The notes: generated from the sequence alone by a model not told the origin. Positions 28,387 to 38,998 are shown, numbered from the stretch's first letter. The stretch: 39,604 nt of DNA from an uncultured Burkholderiales bacterium (GCA_903880855.1 CAIRQX010000064.1:1-39604), one strand, 5' to 3'. Program-made: numbers and translations.

Positions 28387-28456
28387 AAAAAACAAGCCCC
28401 GTATGATGCGGGAGAAGCCATGTTACCCCTTCTCATCATCTATTCTTACGAACACC

Positions 28457-28933
28457 ATGAGCACTTTCACCCACTTTGACGCCCAAGGCCAAGCCCATAT
28501 GGTCGATGTCGCTGACAAAGCCCATACCCATCGCGTAGCTGTTGCCACGGGTACGATTCATATGCAGGCGGCAACTTGGAAATTGATTGAAAGCGGTACA
28601 GCTAAAAAAGGCGATGTACTTGGCATTGCGCGTATTGCTGGTATTCAGGCTGCCAAGAAGGCCAGTGATTTGATTCCGCTTTGTCACCCTTTGGCTCTTA
28701 CGCGTGTGGCCATTGCGTTTGATATGCACGCGGCGACACATAGCGTGCAATGCAATGCAACTGTTGAGACGGTTGGACCTACTGGGGTTGAGATTGAAGC
28801 TTTAGCCGCTGTGCAGATTGCTCTGCTGACTATTTACGATATGTGCAAGGCTGTGGACCGTGGGATGACGATGACGGATGTGAAGTTGCTGGAGAAGCAT
28901 GGGGGCAAGAGTGGGAGTTTTGTGGCGGGTTAA
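28457..28933 (+). CDS. moaC: Cyclic pyranopterin monophosphate synthase MoaC
   Basis: MoaC, with MoaA, converts GTP to cyclic pyranopterin monophosphate, the first stage of molybdenum cofactor synthesis. Starting at the ATG at 28457 gives 158 residues beginning [18 protein letters not shown], which matches E. coli MoaC end to end. The signature blocks [20 protein letters not shown] and [20 protein letters not shown] contain the catalytic lysine, histidine and aspartate regions. The longer in-frame start at 28403 adds 18 residues with no family support. No other moa gene is adjacent. It is divergent from the M48 protease gene. Confidence 0.96.
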   Translation: MSTFTHFDAQGQAHMVDVADKAHTHRVAVATGTIHMQAATWKLIESGTAKKGDVLGIARIAGIQAAKKASDLIPLCHPLALTRVAIAFDMHAATHSVQCNATVETVGPTGVEIEALAAVQIALLTIYDMCKAVDRGMTMTDVKLLEKHGGKSGSFVAG

Positions 28934-29042
28934 GGGTCTTAGCTGGATTGGTAATCAGCATCTTTTCGACCCCGGCGCAAGAAGTTATTTGCTCGACCCA
29001 TCCGCTAAGATGCAACTCTTAAGGGATCTCAGAAAGTAGCCA

Positions 29043-29831
29043 GTGCATCGCGTTTCAGCCTATATTCTTACATTTAACGAAGCCGAAAAAATTGCTGATG
29101 CAATCAAGAGCGTCTCATGGGCAGATGAAGTATTAGTCGTTGACTCCAACAGCACAGATAACACCGTCAAAATTGCAGAGTCTTTGGGCGCTCGAGTTGT
29201 ACAGGTTAAATTCGAGGGCTTTGGTTCTTTACGAAACTCTGCAATCCAAGCTTGTTCCCACCCTTGGATTTTTAGCCTGGACACCGACGAGTTTTGCTCG
29301 TCTGCGGTAAGTGAAGAGGTTCGTCAACACATTTCTAACCTGAAACATCGTGCTTTCTTTGTGCCACGGCGTAATTATTTTTTAGGCTCTGAGATCAAGC
29401 ACTCTGGATGGTTTCCTAATTATCGACAGCCCCAGCTGTTCCATCGTGACGCCATGCGCTATGAGATCAGCCCAGTCCATGAAGGATTTGAGCTATCTAA
29501 AGGGGAAACACTTGGGTACTTTAAAAATGCCATTTGGCAATTACCGTTTAAGGACATGAGTGAGTCCATCGCAAAAATGAATCGCTACTCATCGCTTGGC
29601 GCCACCAAGCGCCGTCAGGCTAATTCAAGTTATGCAAAGGCATTCGGTCACGCTGTGTGGGCGTTCTTACGCCACTACATTTTCAAGCGTGGCGTATTAG
29701 ATGGATGGGCTGGTTTTATCATTGCTTTTTCTTACTTTGAAGTCACGTTTTATCGCTATGTCAAAGCAGTAGAGTTAGACCATCAAGTCGAGTGGCATGA
29801 ACAGTGGCAAAAAATTTTGCAGGGCAAGTAA
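29043..29831 (+). CDS. Family 2 glycosyltransferase, WaaE/KdtX-like
   Basis: A GT-A fold glycosyltransferase of 262 residues. The nucleotide-sugar domain opens VSAYILTFNEAEKIADAI, followed by VDSNSTDNT and the metal-binding D80-T-D82 in FSLDTDEF. The C-terminal part (FGHAVWAFLRHYIFKRGVLD, then YFEVTFYRYVKAVEL) is the conserved membrane-proximal tail of the WaaE/KdtX branch, which adds sugars to lipopolysaccharide core. The start is GTG at 29043; no strong ribosome binding site is seen. A paralogue of similar length lies at 31841-32632. The actual sugar and acceptor are not determined. The gene is convergent with the acyltransferase gene. Confidence 0.85.
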   Translation: MHRVSAYILTFNEAEKIADAIKSVSWADEVLVVDSNSTDNTVKIAESLGARVVQVKFEGFGSLRNSAIQACSHPWIFSLDTDEFCSSAVSEEVRQHISNLKHRAFFVPRRNYFLGSEIKHSGWFPNYRQPQLFHRDAMRYEISPVHEGFELSKGETLGYFKNAIWQLPFKDMSESIAKMNRYSSLGATKRRQANSSYAKAFGHAVWAFLRHYIFKRGVLDGWAGFIIAFSYFEVTFYRYVKAVELDHQVEWHEQWQKILQGK

Positions 29832-29918
29832 CCAGCAGCCACTCAAGTAATGAGTGTCCCCGCTAAATGTGTCTATCGCTCAGTTCGCAAGTTATTCAAA
29901 TTTTGTGACGCAGAAAAA

Positions 29919-31838
29919 TCAATCTGCTACTATTTTTTGAACCAATTTCAATCCGATGTGCTGTGAGCCGGGGATATTTAGATGGTTATTGTCTCGGTGT
30001 AGCAACGTGTCGCCTTCCACCATAGAGCATTTTTTGTCATTGCACATAAAGTCTGCTAGCGAAATTAATTTGATTTGTGGGTTACGTAACTTCACCTCGT
30101 CCAACGCCTCTTGGTAGCGCATTGATTTTTTGATGAATTCAGACTTAGGCATTTCACATCGAATACTTTGTCTCAGCGGCCTTTGAAATTTGCACGTTTG
30201 TGGGTCAAAGTCAAATTGAGGCACATCTCCCAGTAAAACAACCTTTTTACCAGCTTCAAGTAGCGCTTTAACGGCCGCATCTAGTTCTGCAGCCATCGTT
30301 GCGTAAGTGGATTCTTCTTTTGACTGAGTCGGCCACATGCCTGCAATTAGCACCGTTCTCGCGTAATTTTCTGATAGCAGGTGCGCAAATACTGGTTCTT
30401 GGCGCCATTGGTCGGATAACGGCAGTGACCCGCTTGCGTAAAAAGCGACATTTTTATCAGGCATTCCTTCGGCTACCCCAATAAATAGATGCTCAGCATG
30501 GCTGTCGCCTAATAAAACAAGGTCAACAGGTTTTCCGGGTTTTGACTGAAAGCATCTGATCATGCCTCTCCAAGTGGAGGAGGCTTCACGAATACTTTTT
30601 TGTTCACAGGTGAAAAAGTGTGCTTTGAAGTAACCATGAAATTCTTCATGATCGAAGTCGCCCGCATATTTCACTTGCCTAGAGGTAACAACTTCTCGGT
30701 CTGGGTATCCATTGGTTTCATGCGCTGAGTTTCCAATAAAGGCAACGCATAACATGCACGCCAATAAAGTTGCAGTTTTATAAGACACTCGCCACTGAAA
30801 GCGTATAGGTCTTTCTATACATACATAGGTTAGCCATGCCAACAAGGTGGAAGCGATTAAGGCGACGATGCGTATTTGCATATCTGGCGTTCCACCTTCC
30901 ACAATTCTTGCGAATGAAAGAATGGGCCAATGCCACAAATACAAGGGATAGCTGATAGCACCTATCCACACCAGCAAGGGGTTAGATAGCACCGTTCGAT
31001 TCACCCAAGCAGATGTATGTGCAGAAATCAAAAGTGCCGCCCCCACAACTGGCACACAAGCCCAAACCCCTGGAAATTTCATGCTTGCATTGATATACAA
31101 AACGCCAAAAAGTAACAGCGTTGCGCCTAACGTCGCGCAATGGTTGGCATTCGACTGCCACGACGTGTTATGTTTTAGCAAATTAATAGACGCCGCCACT
31201 AGCGCGCCAGCTAAAAGCTCCCAAAATCTGGTCAGCGGCGAATAAAAATCATGTGTTAGGTCGCGTTCTGCCTGCCATATATTCCATGTAAAAGATACCG
31301 CAATCAGCATGGCAATGGCTATCATCTTATTATCTTTCAGCCGCCATAAAAGCCATGCCATGAGTGGCCAAACGATATAAAACTGCTCTTCAATTCCAAG
31401 GGACCAAAGATGCAATAGAGGTTTGGTTTCAGCTGCGTTATCAAAATAACCAGTTTCATACCAAAGGATAAAGTTAGACAAAAAGAGGGCGGCACGCGAC
31501 ACGTGATCGCCTAACTGTTTGAGTTCATTCTCAAAAAGCAGAAACCAACCAACAATAAAACTGGCTAGCAACACGACTATCAGCGCAGGGAATATTCGCT
31601 TGATACGTCTAGCGTAGAAATTCGAGAACTTAAATGACTGGGCATCTAATTCTGAAAATATGATGCTGGAGATTAAAAATCCAGAAATTACAAAAAATAC
31701 ATCTACGCCAATAAACCCGCCCGGCAATAGACTGGGGAAAGCGTGATAAATAACAACAGCAATGACTGCAAATGCACGAAGCCCGTCAATATCAGAGCGG
31801 TAAGTTAGCGTTGCATTTGACGCATGCGCTTGAAGCAT
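29919..31838 (-). CDS. Acyltransferase 3 family protein with SGNH domain (OafA type)
   Basis: An O-acyltransferase that would add acetyl groups to surface glycan. The N-terminal 370 residues form the ten-helix acyltransferase-3 domain with SDIDGLRAFAVIAVVIYH, FIGVDVFFVISGFL, FYARRIKRIFPA and LHLWSLGIEEQFY. The C-terminal soluble SGNH domain has GDSHAEH and the D-x-x-H pair in RDNNHLNIPGS. Positions (counted from the GTG at 31844) are GDSH 446-449, D618 and H621. The GTG overlaps the preceding glycosyltransferase stop as GTGA; an ATG at 31838, two codons later, may be the real start. Base composition looks more AT-rich than the flanking genes, as is common in surface polysaccharide loci. The target may be the pilin glycan or lipopolysaccharide. 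Confidence 0.9.
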   Translation of the reverse strand: MLQAHASNATLTYRSDIDGLRAFAVIAVVIYHAFPSLLPGGFIGVDVFFVISGFLISSIIFSELDAQSFKFSNFYARRIKRIFPALIVVLLASFIVGWFLLFENELKQLGDHVSRAALFLSNFILWYETGYFDNAAETKPLLHLWSLGIEEQFYIVWPLMAWLLWRLKDNKMIAIAMLIAVSFTWNIWQAERDLTHDFYSPLTRFWELLAGALVAASINLLKHNTSWQSNANHCATLGATLLLFGVLYINASMKFPGVWACVPVVGAALLISAHTSAWVNRTVLSNPLLVWIGAISYPLYLWHWPILSFARIVEGGTPDMQIRIVALIASTLLAWLTYVCIERPIRFQWRVSYKTATLLACMLCVAFIGNSAHETNGYPDREVVTSRQVKYAGDFDHEEFHGYFKAHFFTCEQKSIREASSTWRGMIRCFQSKPGKPVDLVLLGDSHAEHLFIGVAEGMPDKNVAFYASGSLPLSDQWRQEPVFAHLLSENYARTVLIAGMWPTQSKEESTYATMAAELDAAVKALLEAGKKVVLLGDVPQFDFDPQTCKFQRPLRQSIRCEMPKSEFIKKSMRYQEALDEVKLRNPQIKLISLADFMCNDKKCSMVEGDTLLHRDNNHLNIPGSQHIGLKLVQKIVAD

Positions 31839-31840
31839 AT

Positions 31841-32632
31841 TCACTTCAAATCTCTACCCTGCTGCATCGCCCAAAGCTTCACATATTTGTAATAACTAGT
31901 CTGCGCATTCGATATAGACAGTGCCAATCCATGCGCACCGTCTAAAAATCCAACACGCAGCACATAGGTTCTGAAAAACGCCCAAACGCCGTGTAATACA
32001 CCCTTACCAATGGACCCGTGCTCGCCTCGAATAAATGCTTGTTGCGCAGCAGCACTGGAGTAAGCCTCTACCTTCGCCAGTACTTGTGAAAAGTCTAGAT
32101 AGCTGTAGTGCAACAAATGGTTTTTGAGTTGCCGAATAGTGTCATGGGTTATGACGCGTTCATGTACCAAATCATCTGAAAACCTCGCGCTATCTCTGCG
32201 AAACAAACGCAAAACATAGTCAGGACGCCAACCGCAATGTTGGATAAATTTCCCACAATACCAAGTCAGTCGGGGTATTTCGTAGGCGCTGTAATGTTTT
32301 TCGACTGAACCTGTATGGTTGCCATCTTGTTGTGCGCGTCCAATCGCTAGATTTATCTCTGCGGCTAACTCTGGCGTCACACGCTCGTCCGCATCAATCG
32401 ACAAAACCCAAGGCTGCGTGGCAAGTGCCAGTGCTCGGTTTTTTTGGGGTCCAAAGCCTGGCCAATCATCAGGTTGTGAGACTTTGGCGCCAAACCTTTG
32501 GGCAATGGCAACGGTCGCGTCACTGCTTTGTGTATCGACCACCACAATTTCTTCGACCAGGCCTTGCAATGAGGCTAAGCAGTCTTCTAAGTTATGCGCT
32601 TCATTGCGCGTGATCAATATTGCAGAGAGCAT
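31841..32632 (-). CDS. Family 2 glycosyltransferase, WaaE/KdtX-like (second copy)
   Basis: A 263-residue GT-A glycosyltransferase opening LSAILITRNEAHNLEDCLAS, with VVDTQSSDAT, the metal-binding D80-A-D82 in SIDADERV, the GFGPQKNRALALA acceptor-side segment, and the WaaE-like tail GVLHGVWAFFRTYVLRVGFL. It overlaps the acyltransferase gene start and follows the oligosaccharyltransferase gene by 20 bases, so pilA, the pglL-like gene, this gene and the acyltransferase gene form one minus-strand run. It may act on the pilin glycan or on lipopolysaccharide core, and the sugar is unknown. It resembles the protein encoded at 29043-29831 in layout and length. Confidence 0.87.
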   Translation of the reverse strand: MLSAILITRNEAHNLEDCLASLQGLVEEIVVVDTQSSDATVAIAQRFGAKVSQPDDWPGFGPQKNRALALATQPWVLSIDADERVTPELAAEINLAIGRAQQDGNHTGSVEKHYSAYEIPRLTWYCGKFIQHCGWRPDYVLRLFRRDSARFSDDLVHERVITHDTIRQLKNHLLHYSYLDFSQVLAKVEAYSSAAAQQAFIRGEHGSIGKGVLHGVWAFFRTYVLRVGFLDGAHGLALSISNAQTSYYKYVKLWAMQQGRDLK

Positions 32633-32652
32633 GCTTGAGTTTACGCGGAGTA

Positions 32653-34326
32653 CTATTTATGGGGCGTGATCGTTGGTATTCGCCTTGCAAGCTTTTCAGC
32701 TTCCAAGTCCCTACCCAATAACCGTAGGCTCTGAACTGCATACTCGACAACTCGTGGTTCTGGCGAGTAATGCAAAACTCGCATTGCTAAATCGTAAGTT
32801 TCTTGCGCTGTTTCTTGCGTGATACTTTGGGTCATCAATCGTGCAAAGTCGGCTTGGTTTTTGAATAACCATGACTGACCAGCGGCCTGCAAGGGATTGT
32901 TGCGGTATGCGTCATCTCGCATCTCTGGTTGCCTATAGATTTGCGCTACGCGGTTGTAATCCCATGCCGCATATAAACAGGCCATGAACAGTACGCCACA
33001 TATAAGCATGGGAAGTCGTTGCTTGAGAGTACCAGTTACAGGCTGGGCCTCCTCTGATGAGACCTGTGCGCCGCCTACCCACAAACCCAGAGCCAACCCC
33101 AAGGCCATTTGAAATGGTCCATACCAAAGCGGGTACTCAAGCATGCTGTGCAGGCCCAGCACTAGTAACAATGCAAATGCTATACGCTGCGCATTAGATA
33201 GTGGGTAAGACATGCCTTGCTTGTAAATCCAATGCACGGCAAATACACAACACGCAAGCGCAAATGGAAGGCCAAACTCTAAAGCCAGGTGTAGCGGGAG
33301 GTTGTGCGCGTTATCTAATAAATCACAAAAGCGCTCGCTTTGGTAATTTGTGCTGTAGTGGGCAAAATCTGTTTCGCCCAAACCCCACCCGCGCCAAGGA
33401 TGCTGCGTCAGCATTTGCAAAACATTACTCCACAGCACACGTCGCCCTCCACAGGCTGCATAGTCTTGCGACTGCCCTGCAACACGTAACAACAAACTTG
33501 CACCCATCACGCCATTGAGTTGTAGCGCAACCCACGGTAAAACAAAAGACCACAAGATAAGTAACAGTGGCGCACCTATTGCAAGCCATATCAAAACTGG
33601 ATTGGCTTGCTTTTGGGATTTGCAGACCCATACAAATACCAATGCGACCACCACTAGCCATTGCAATGCGCCTGTCCGCGACACTGAGCACGCCAACCCT
33701 GCTGCCAGCAAGGCAAGCGCGCACCACGCCAAAGCCATAAAGCGCTTAGAAATACTCTGTGCAACTACCACCCAGCCAAGCAACGCCACCAAACCGATAC
33801 TGGTGAGTGAGGCGAATTGATTTCGTTGTCGCAAATTGGCAAATGCATCGCCTGTTCGCGGCTGGTTAACCCATGGGGTTAAATCACGCGCCATGTCTAG
33901 GTATTGCAATACGGCCAATACGCTACTGATCAATGCCGCCAACAACCAAGCCACAAGCAGCCATCGCAATAAACCGTTATCGCTATTAGCGGCACGTTTA
34001 CCGACCTGCATTGCTATCCAAACACATGTGATGCCAGCCAATACGCCAGCAGTCAATGCACGGTCGATAACTTCAGGGGCGGTGAGTGCGGACACTACAA
34101 ACCACAGTAGTAAAAGTAAGCCCCACTTATTTTGGAAATCGACTTGAAAGGCCGGTGCTTCGTCCACCACCAATAACAAAGCACACGCCACCAGCATCCA
34201 ACTCAATAGCAATGGAATTACCGAAGTCGACGGCGCACTGGTAAAGGGATTTAGCCAAGGCAGCATCAAGCAAACTAGGAGAAGCAAGCGGTTTGCTAGC
34301 AACGATGGGCTATTGAAACTCAGCAT
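32653..34326 (-). CDS. PglL/PilO-type O-oligosaccharyltransferase (O-antigen ligase family)
   Basis: A multi-pass inner-membrane protein of about 557 residues with more than ten hydrophobic helices. It has the PglL_A-type sequence FANLRQRNQFASLTSIG (about residue 160), the Wzy_C ligase loop with WRGWGLGETDFAHY near 310, and the HNLPLHLALEFG segment. PglL/TfpO enzymes transfer lipid-linked glycan to serine or threonine of exported proteins, typically pilin. The gene begins immediately downstream of a type IV pilin gene, which supports that role. The ATG at 34326 is used; a GTG at 34344 is an alternative. A Wzy-type polymerase or WaaL ligase is the main other possibility. Confidence 0.85.
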   Translation of the reverse strand: MLSFNSPSLLANRLLLLVCLMLPWLNPFTSAPSTSVIPLLLSWMLVACALLLVVDEAPAFQVDFQNKWGLLLLLWFVVSALTAPEVIDRALTAGVLAGITCVWIAMQVGKRAANSDNGLLRWLLVAWLLAALISSVLAVLQYLDMARDLTPWVNQPRTGDAFANLRQRNQFASLTSIGLVALLGWVVVAQSISKRFMALAWCALALLAAGLACSVSRTGALQWLVVVALVFVWVCKSQKQANPVLIWLAIGAPLLLILWSFVLPWVALQLNGVMGASLLLRVAGQSQDYAACGGRRVLWSNVLQMLTQHPWRGWGLGETDFAHYSTNYQSERFCDLLDNAHNLPLHLALEFGLPFALACCVFAVHWIYKQGMSYPLSNAQRIAFALLLVLGLHSMLEYPLWYGPFQMALGLALGLWVGGAQVSSEEAQPVTGTLKQRLPMLICGVLFMACLYAAWDYNRVAQIYRQPEMRDDAYRNNPLQAAGQSWLFKNQADFARLMTQSITQETAQETYDLAMRVLHYSPEPRVVEYAVQSLRLLGRDLEAEKLARRIPTITPHK

Positions 34327-34362
34327 AGCTTGATTTTCATGCACGACGCCGCTTCAATGACC

Positions 34363-34875
34363 TTACTTACATTCACTCGGCGCATATTTTCTGTCGAGTG
34401 CATCTGACGGCACCGCAACACCCGCAAATGTTGACGCGCCCTTTGCCAAACACTTCCATTGCACATTACCGTTGACTATTGGACTGGATGTATCTGGCGC
34501 AGGTAACGATACAGGACTAGTTACTGGTCCTGTAAAAGGCACTAACAACAATTTACCTCCGCCAGCAGCTGGCATAGTCGTGATGGTGATCGCGCCTGTT
34601 GCAGGCGCAATGTCAATCACACTGATATTGTTGGTGGCACCACTCCATGCGAAGTCGGCTTTGTAGTTGTTCGCTGTCGTGGCAACGTTGCCATTGCTCA
34701 CAACGTCCATAACTGTTGTTTTGGCGGTAGTTGCCAATGCCAAGCCTTCGCTAACGCGCGCGCGAACGACATAGTCTTGGTAAGCTGGCAAAGCGACAGA
34801 CGCTAATATGCCGATGATCGCGATAACGATCATGATCTCAATTAAGGTAAAGCCTTTTTGAACGGTTGCTTTCAT
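34363..34875 (-). CDS. pilA: Type IV major pilin-like protein PilA
   Basis: A 170-residue type IVa pilin. The short basic leader MKATVQKG is followed by the prepilin peptidase site G8/F9 and the conserved helix [20 protein letters not shown], with the mature Glu5 at residue 13. The C-terminal disulfide loop is probably C142-C169 (KCLAKG to SECK), ending [10 protein letters not shown] as in related pilins. The stretch [12 protein letters not shown] (123-134) is rich in Pro, Ser and Thr and could be a glycosylation site for the adjacent PglL-like enzyme. The gene has its own upstream region of about 100 bases before the terC terminator, with no clear sigma54 promoter. Confidence 0.95.
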   Translation of the reverse strand: MKATVQKGFTLIEIMIVIAIIGILASVALPAYQDYVVRARVSEGLALATTAKTTVMDVVSNGNVATTANNYKADFAWSGATNNISVIDIAPATGAITITTMPAAGGGKLLLVPFTGPVTSPVSLPAPDTSSPIVNGNVQWKCLAKGASTFAGVAVPSDALDRKYAPSECK

Positions 34876-34979
34876 TTTTTATCTCTGGTGTGGGTGTCTT
34901 TAGCCAAATTACTAAAGCCAAGCAGGCTATTACTTCATTCTAGAAATTATTTTTGCCACCTTGTGAGAGTGATGCGCAC

Positions 34980-35010
34980 AAAAAAACGAGCGGGGGTTTA
35001 AGCCGCTCGT
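34980..35010 (-). terminator. Rho-independent terminator after terC
   Basis: An 8-base-pair perfect stem pairs 34986-34993 with 35003-35010 around a 9-base loop. On the minus strand it is followed by a run of seven T (positions 34986 down to 34980). It lies about 20 bases beyond the terC stop and upstream of pilA, separating the two genes. Confidence 0.8.
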
Positions 35011-35032
35011 TTGATGTTTGGAATAAGTAAAA

Positions 35033-35734
35033 CTACGCGGCTTGGTCTTCTTGCGTTTCTGCTTTTGCATTCATCTGACGACCCCACAAAATCACGATGA
35101 CTGCTCCAGCTGCAGAGCACGCATAGTGGAACCATGTGTTGTCGGCAACAAATTCTTTGAGCAACACATCGCTAGCAATCGTCTCGCCGCCGACCCAGCC
35201 AATAAGTGCTGCGCCAAAAGTAATGATGGATGGATAACGTTCCATCAACTTGATCATCATGGAACTGCCGAAGACAACCAATGGGATGCTAATAGCCAAA
35301 CCAATGATCAATAAAACTTGGTCGCCCTTGGCTGCCGCAGCTACGCCGATGACGTTATCCAAGCTCATAACGACGTCAGCGATCAAAATCGTGCGCACAG
35401 CAGACATGAGGTTGGCGTGCTCTTTGGCGTCTGAGTCGCTTTCCTCCTCATTGGCGAGCAATTGAGCGCCGATCCACAGCAAAAGCAGGCCACCAATAAC
35501 TTGTAATCCTTGCAGGGCCATCAGCCACGCAGCAATGATGGTTAAGCCAATACGCAAGACCACTGCAGCGCCCGAGCCAAAAAGAATGGCTTTGCGTTGC
35601 TGCTCAGGTGGCAATCCACGTGCAGCCAATGCGATCACCACAGCGTTATCGCCTGAGAGCAGGATGTTGATCCAAATGATTTTCAGCAAACCAACCCAAA
35701 ACTCTGGGTTCTCAAAGCTTTGAAAGAATTCCAT
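35033..35734 (-). CDS. TerC family integral membrane protein (YjbE-like)
   Basis: A membrane protein of 233 residues with about seven helices. TerC family signatures are the paired acidic helices IWINILLSGDNAVVIALAAR and IADVVMSLDNVIGVAAAAKG, whose aspartates are thought to bind or pass metal ions. Some relatives (Alx, MeeF/MeeY) export manganese, so metal efflux is plausible but not shown. The ATG at 35734 is fixed by an ACAGGAGAG ribosome binding site seven bases upstream; a longer frame to 35788 runs through the preceding hairpin and is rejected. It follows sucD at 94 bases, after a hairpin, and is followed by a strong terminator. Confidence 0.92.
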   Translation of the reverse strand: MEFFQSFENPEFWVGLLKIIWINILLSGDNAVVIALAARGLPPEQQRKAILFGSGAAVVLRIGLTIIAAWLMALQGLQVIGGLLLLWIGAQLLANEEESDSDAKEHANLMSAVRTILIADVVMSLDNVIGVAAAAKGDQVLLIIGLAISIPLVVFGSSMMIKLMERYPSIITFGAALIGWVGGETIASDVLLKEFVADNTWFHYACSAAGAVIVILWGRQMNAKAETQEDQAA

Positions 35735-35776
35735 ATGCTCTCCTGTAGTAATTTTTCTAAAGGCTGAAAGTGTAAC

Positions 35777-35796
35777 GAGCCCGACCAAGCGGGCTC
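35777..35796 (-). terminator. Hairpin between sucD and terC
   Basis: A perfect 7-base-pair GC-rich stem (35777-35783 with 35790-35796) with a 6-base loop lies 33 bases beyond the sucD stop. The T tract on either strand is poor, so it may be a weak terminator, or an mRNA stability element separating sucCD from terC expression. Confidence 0.5.
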
Positions 35797-35828
35797 ATTA
35801 GTAATAACCGATAGGTAAAAAGGTTAAG

Positions 35829-36725
35829 TTACTTCAATTGCGCTTTGAGCAACTTACCTAATTCCGATGGATTGCGCGTCACGATAAAGCCACACGCCTC
35901 CATGATGGCAAGCTTGGCATCTGCTGTATCCGCACCACCAGAAATCAATGCGCCCGCATGGCCCATGCGCTTGCCGGGAGGTGCGGTGACGCCTGCGATA
36001 AAACCGACGATAGGTTTTTTCATATTGGCTTTGCACCACTGTGCGGCATCTGCTTCGTCTGGTCCACCGATTTCGCCAATCATGATGACGGCGTCGGTAT
36101 CAGGATCGTCATTAAATGCTTGCATCACATCAATGTGCTTCAAGCCATTGATGGGGTCTCCACCGATACCGACAGCACTGGATTGGCCTAAACCTACTTC
36201 GGTCAACATGGCCACAGCTTCATACGTCAAAGTACCAGAGCGCGAAACCACGCCAATGCGTCCTTTGCGATGGATGTGTCCAGGCATGATGCCGATTTTG
36301 ATTTCGTCTGGTGTGATGAGGCCTGGGCAATTGGGGCCTAAGAGCAAAGTTTTTTTGCCGCCCTTGGCTTCTTTGGCTTTCATTTTGTTGCGCACTTCCA
36401 GCATGTCTTTGACAGGAATGCCTTCGGTAATACAAATCGCCAAGTCGAGATCAGCTTCAACCGCTTCCCAAATAGCAGCAGCAGCGCCTGCTGGCGGCAC
36501 ATAAATCACAGACACCGAAGCGCCTGTGTTGTGTGCCGCTTCTTTGACTGACGCAAAAATTGGCACATCAAAAATCTTCTCGCCAGCCTTCTTGGGGTTG
36601 ACGCCTGCAACGAAACAGTTTTTACCGTTTGCGTATTCGATACATTTTTCAGTGTGGAACTGGCCTGTCTTGCCAGTGATACCTTGGGTGATGACCTTGG
36701 TGTTTTTATTGATATAGATGGACAT
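35829..36725 (-). CDS. sucD: Succinyl-CoA synthetase alpha subunit
   Basis: SucD forms the CoA-binding and phospho-histidine subunit of succinyl-CoA synthetase in the citric acid cycle. The 298 residues contain the Rossmann-type opening [14 protein letters not shown] and the CoA-contacting GPNCPGLI. The phosphorylated H256 lies in [14 protein letters not shown], and IGEIGGPDE is also present. All are intact and full length. It starts 13 bases after sucC on the minus strand, the normal order, and is followed by a hairpin and then terC. Confidence 0.97.
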   Translation of the reverse strand: MSIYINKNTKVITQGITGKTGQFHTEKCIEYANGKNCFVAGVNPKKAGEKIFDVPIFASVKEAAHNTGASVSVIYVPPAGAAAAIWEAVEADLDLAICITEGIPVKDMLEVRNKMKAKEAKGGKKTLLLGPNCPGLITPDEIKIGIMPGHIHRKGRIGVVSRSGTLTYEAVAMLTEVGLGQSSAVGIGGDPINGLKHIDVMQAFNDDPDTDAVIMIGEIGGPDEADAAQWCKANMKKPIVGFIAGVTAPPGKRMGHAGALISGGADTADAKLAIMEACGFIVTRNPSELGKLLKAQLK

Positions 36726-36738
36726 GTTTATTTCCTAA

Positions 36739-37899
<1,161 letters not shown>

Positions 37900-37955
37900 G
37901 AGATCTCTCTTGGAATCGTTGGATGGATGGGGCTTTTATCGGCCCTCAGTCGGGC

Positions 37956-37970
37956 AAACAGTGACTGTTT
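37956..37970. promoter_or_regulatory. Perfect 15-base palindrome upstream of sucC
   Basis: AAACAGTGACTGTTT is two 7-base arms around one central base. It lies 57-71 bases before the sucC ATG in the divergent sucC/argC gap. An odd-length perfect palindrome in an upstream region is typical of a dimeric regulator binding site, but I cannot name the protein. It does not match the LexA box spacing (CTGT-N8-ACAG). Confidence 0.4.
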
Positions 37971-38080
37971 AATGAAGCGCAAGAACTGTATCATGCTGGT
38001 TTACCCCAAACTTTTGGCTGGCTTACGGCCAAAAAGTCTGGTTTTGACAAGTTTTTGCCCCTTTTCCGGGTTTTGACCAC

Positions 38081-38998
38081 ATGCCCAAAGTCTTTATCGA
38101 TGGCGAAGCCGGCACCACCGGACTTCAAATACGCGAGCGTTTGGCACAAATGCCCAGCATCGAAGTCGTCAGCATTGACCCTTCGCTACGCAAAGACCCG
38201 CAAGCCAAACGCGCGCTAATGGGCAAAGTAGACCTGGTCATCCTCTGTCTGCACGACGACGCGGCCCGCGAATCGGTCGCCATGGTCGACAGCCTGAGTA
38301 GCAAACAACCCAAAATCATCGACGCCTCCACTGCGCATCGCGTCGCACCTGGTTGGGTCTACGGTTTCCCTGAGTTGTCGAGCACCCAAGCCCAAGCCGT
38401 CAAATCCGCCCAGCGCGTTGCCAACCCCGGTTGCTACGCCACTGGCGCGATTGCTTTATTACGCCCCTTGGTTGACGCTGGCCTGATCCCCAAAGACTTT
38501 CCATTGGCGCTTCCCTCCGTGAGCGGCTATTCAGGCGGCGGCAGAACCATGATCGAAGACTACGAGGCTGGCAAAGCCCCGCTGTTCGAAGCTTATGCGC
38601 TGCAACTAGAGCACAAACATTTGCCTGAAATCGCGGCCTACACAGGATTGACACGTCGGCCTATCTTTGTGCCGTCAGTCGGTAACTTTAAGCAAGGTAT
38701 GTTGGTGCATGTTCCGTTGCACTTAGATGCTTTGCCTAAGAGGCCCAAGGTCTCTGATTTACACGATGCTTTGCTCAAGCACTATGCAAAGAGCCCCGAA
38801 GGGTTTGTAAAAGTTTTGCCTGCAACGGATGACGGCAAGCTAGATGCAACGGCTTTGAATGACACCAACGAATTAGAAATTCGTGTCTTTGGTAACGAGA
38901 CACATCGTCATGCCGTTTTGATTGCGCGGCTCGATAACCTTGGCAAGGGGGCTAGTGGGGCGGCTGTGCAGAATTTGCGGTTGATGTTGGAGGTTTAG
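38081..38998 (+). CDS. argC: N-acetyl-gamma-glutamyl-phosphate reductase, type 2
   Basis: ArgC reduces N-acetyl-glutamyl phosphate to the semialdehyde in arginine synthesis. The 305 residues are the shorter type 2 form. It opens [20 protein letters not shown], and the catalytic cysteine is C118 in [13 protein letters not shown] histidine-bearing loop is in [15 protein letters not shown] and a conserved IEDYEAGK segment is also present. It starts with ATG at 38081. The gene lies alone on the plus strand between sucC and recX and is followed by a large repeat-bearing gap. Confidence 0.95.
   Translation: MPKVFIDGEAGTTGLQIRERLAQMPSIEVVSIDPSLRKDPQAKRALMGKVDLVILCLHDDAARESVAMVDSLSSKQPKIIDASTAHRVAPGWVYGFPELSSTQAQAVKSAQRVANPGCYATGAIALLRPLVDAGLIPKDFPLALPSVSGYSGGGRTMIEDYEAGKAPLFEAYALQLEHKHLPEIAAYTGLTRRPIFVPSVGNFKQGMLVHVPLHLDALPKRPKVSDLHDALLKHYAKSPEGFVKVLPATDDGKLDATALNDTNELEIRVFGNETHRHAVLIARLDNLGKGASGAAVQNLRLMLEV

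Noticed and set aside
34876-34979. Sigma54 promoter for pilA
   Set aside because: Two TGGC-like boxes are present, but neither has a GC dinucleotide at the required -12 spacing.
35735-35828. Manganese (yybP-ykoY) riboswitch upstream of the terC gene
   Set aside because: terC relatives can have one, but the 94-base gap has only a simple 7-base-pair hairpin and none of the conserved riboswitch loop sequences that I know.
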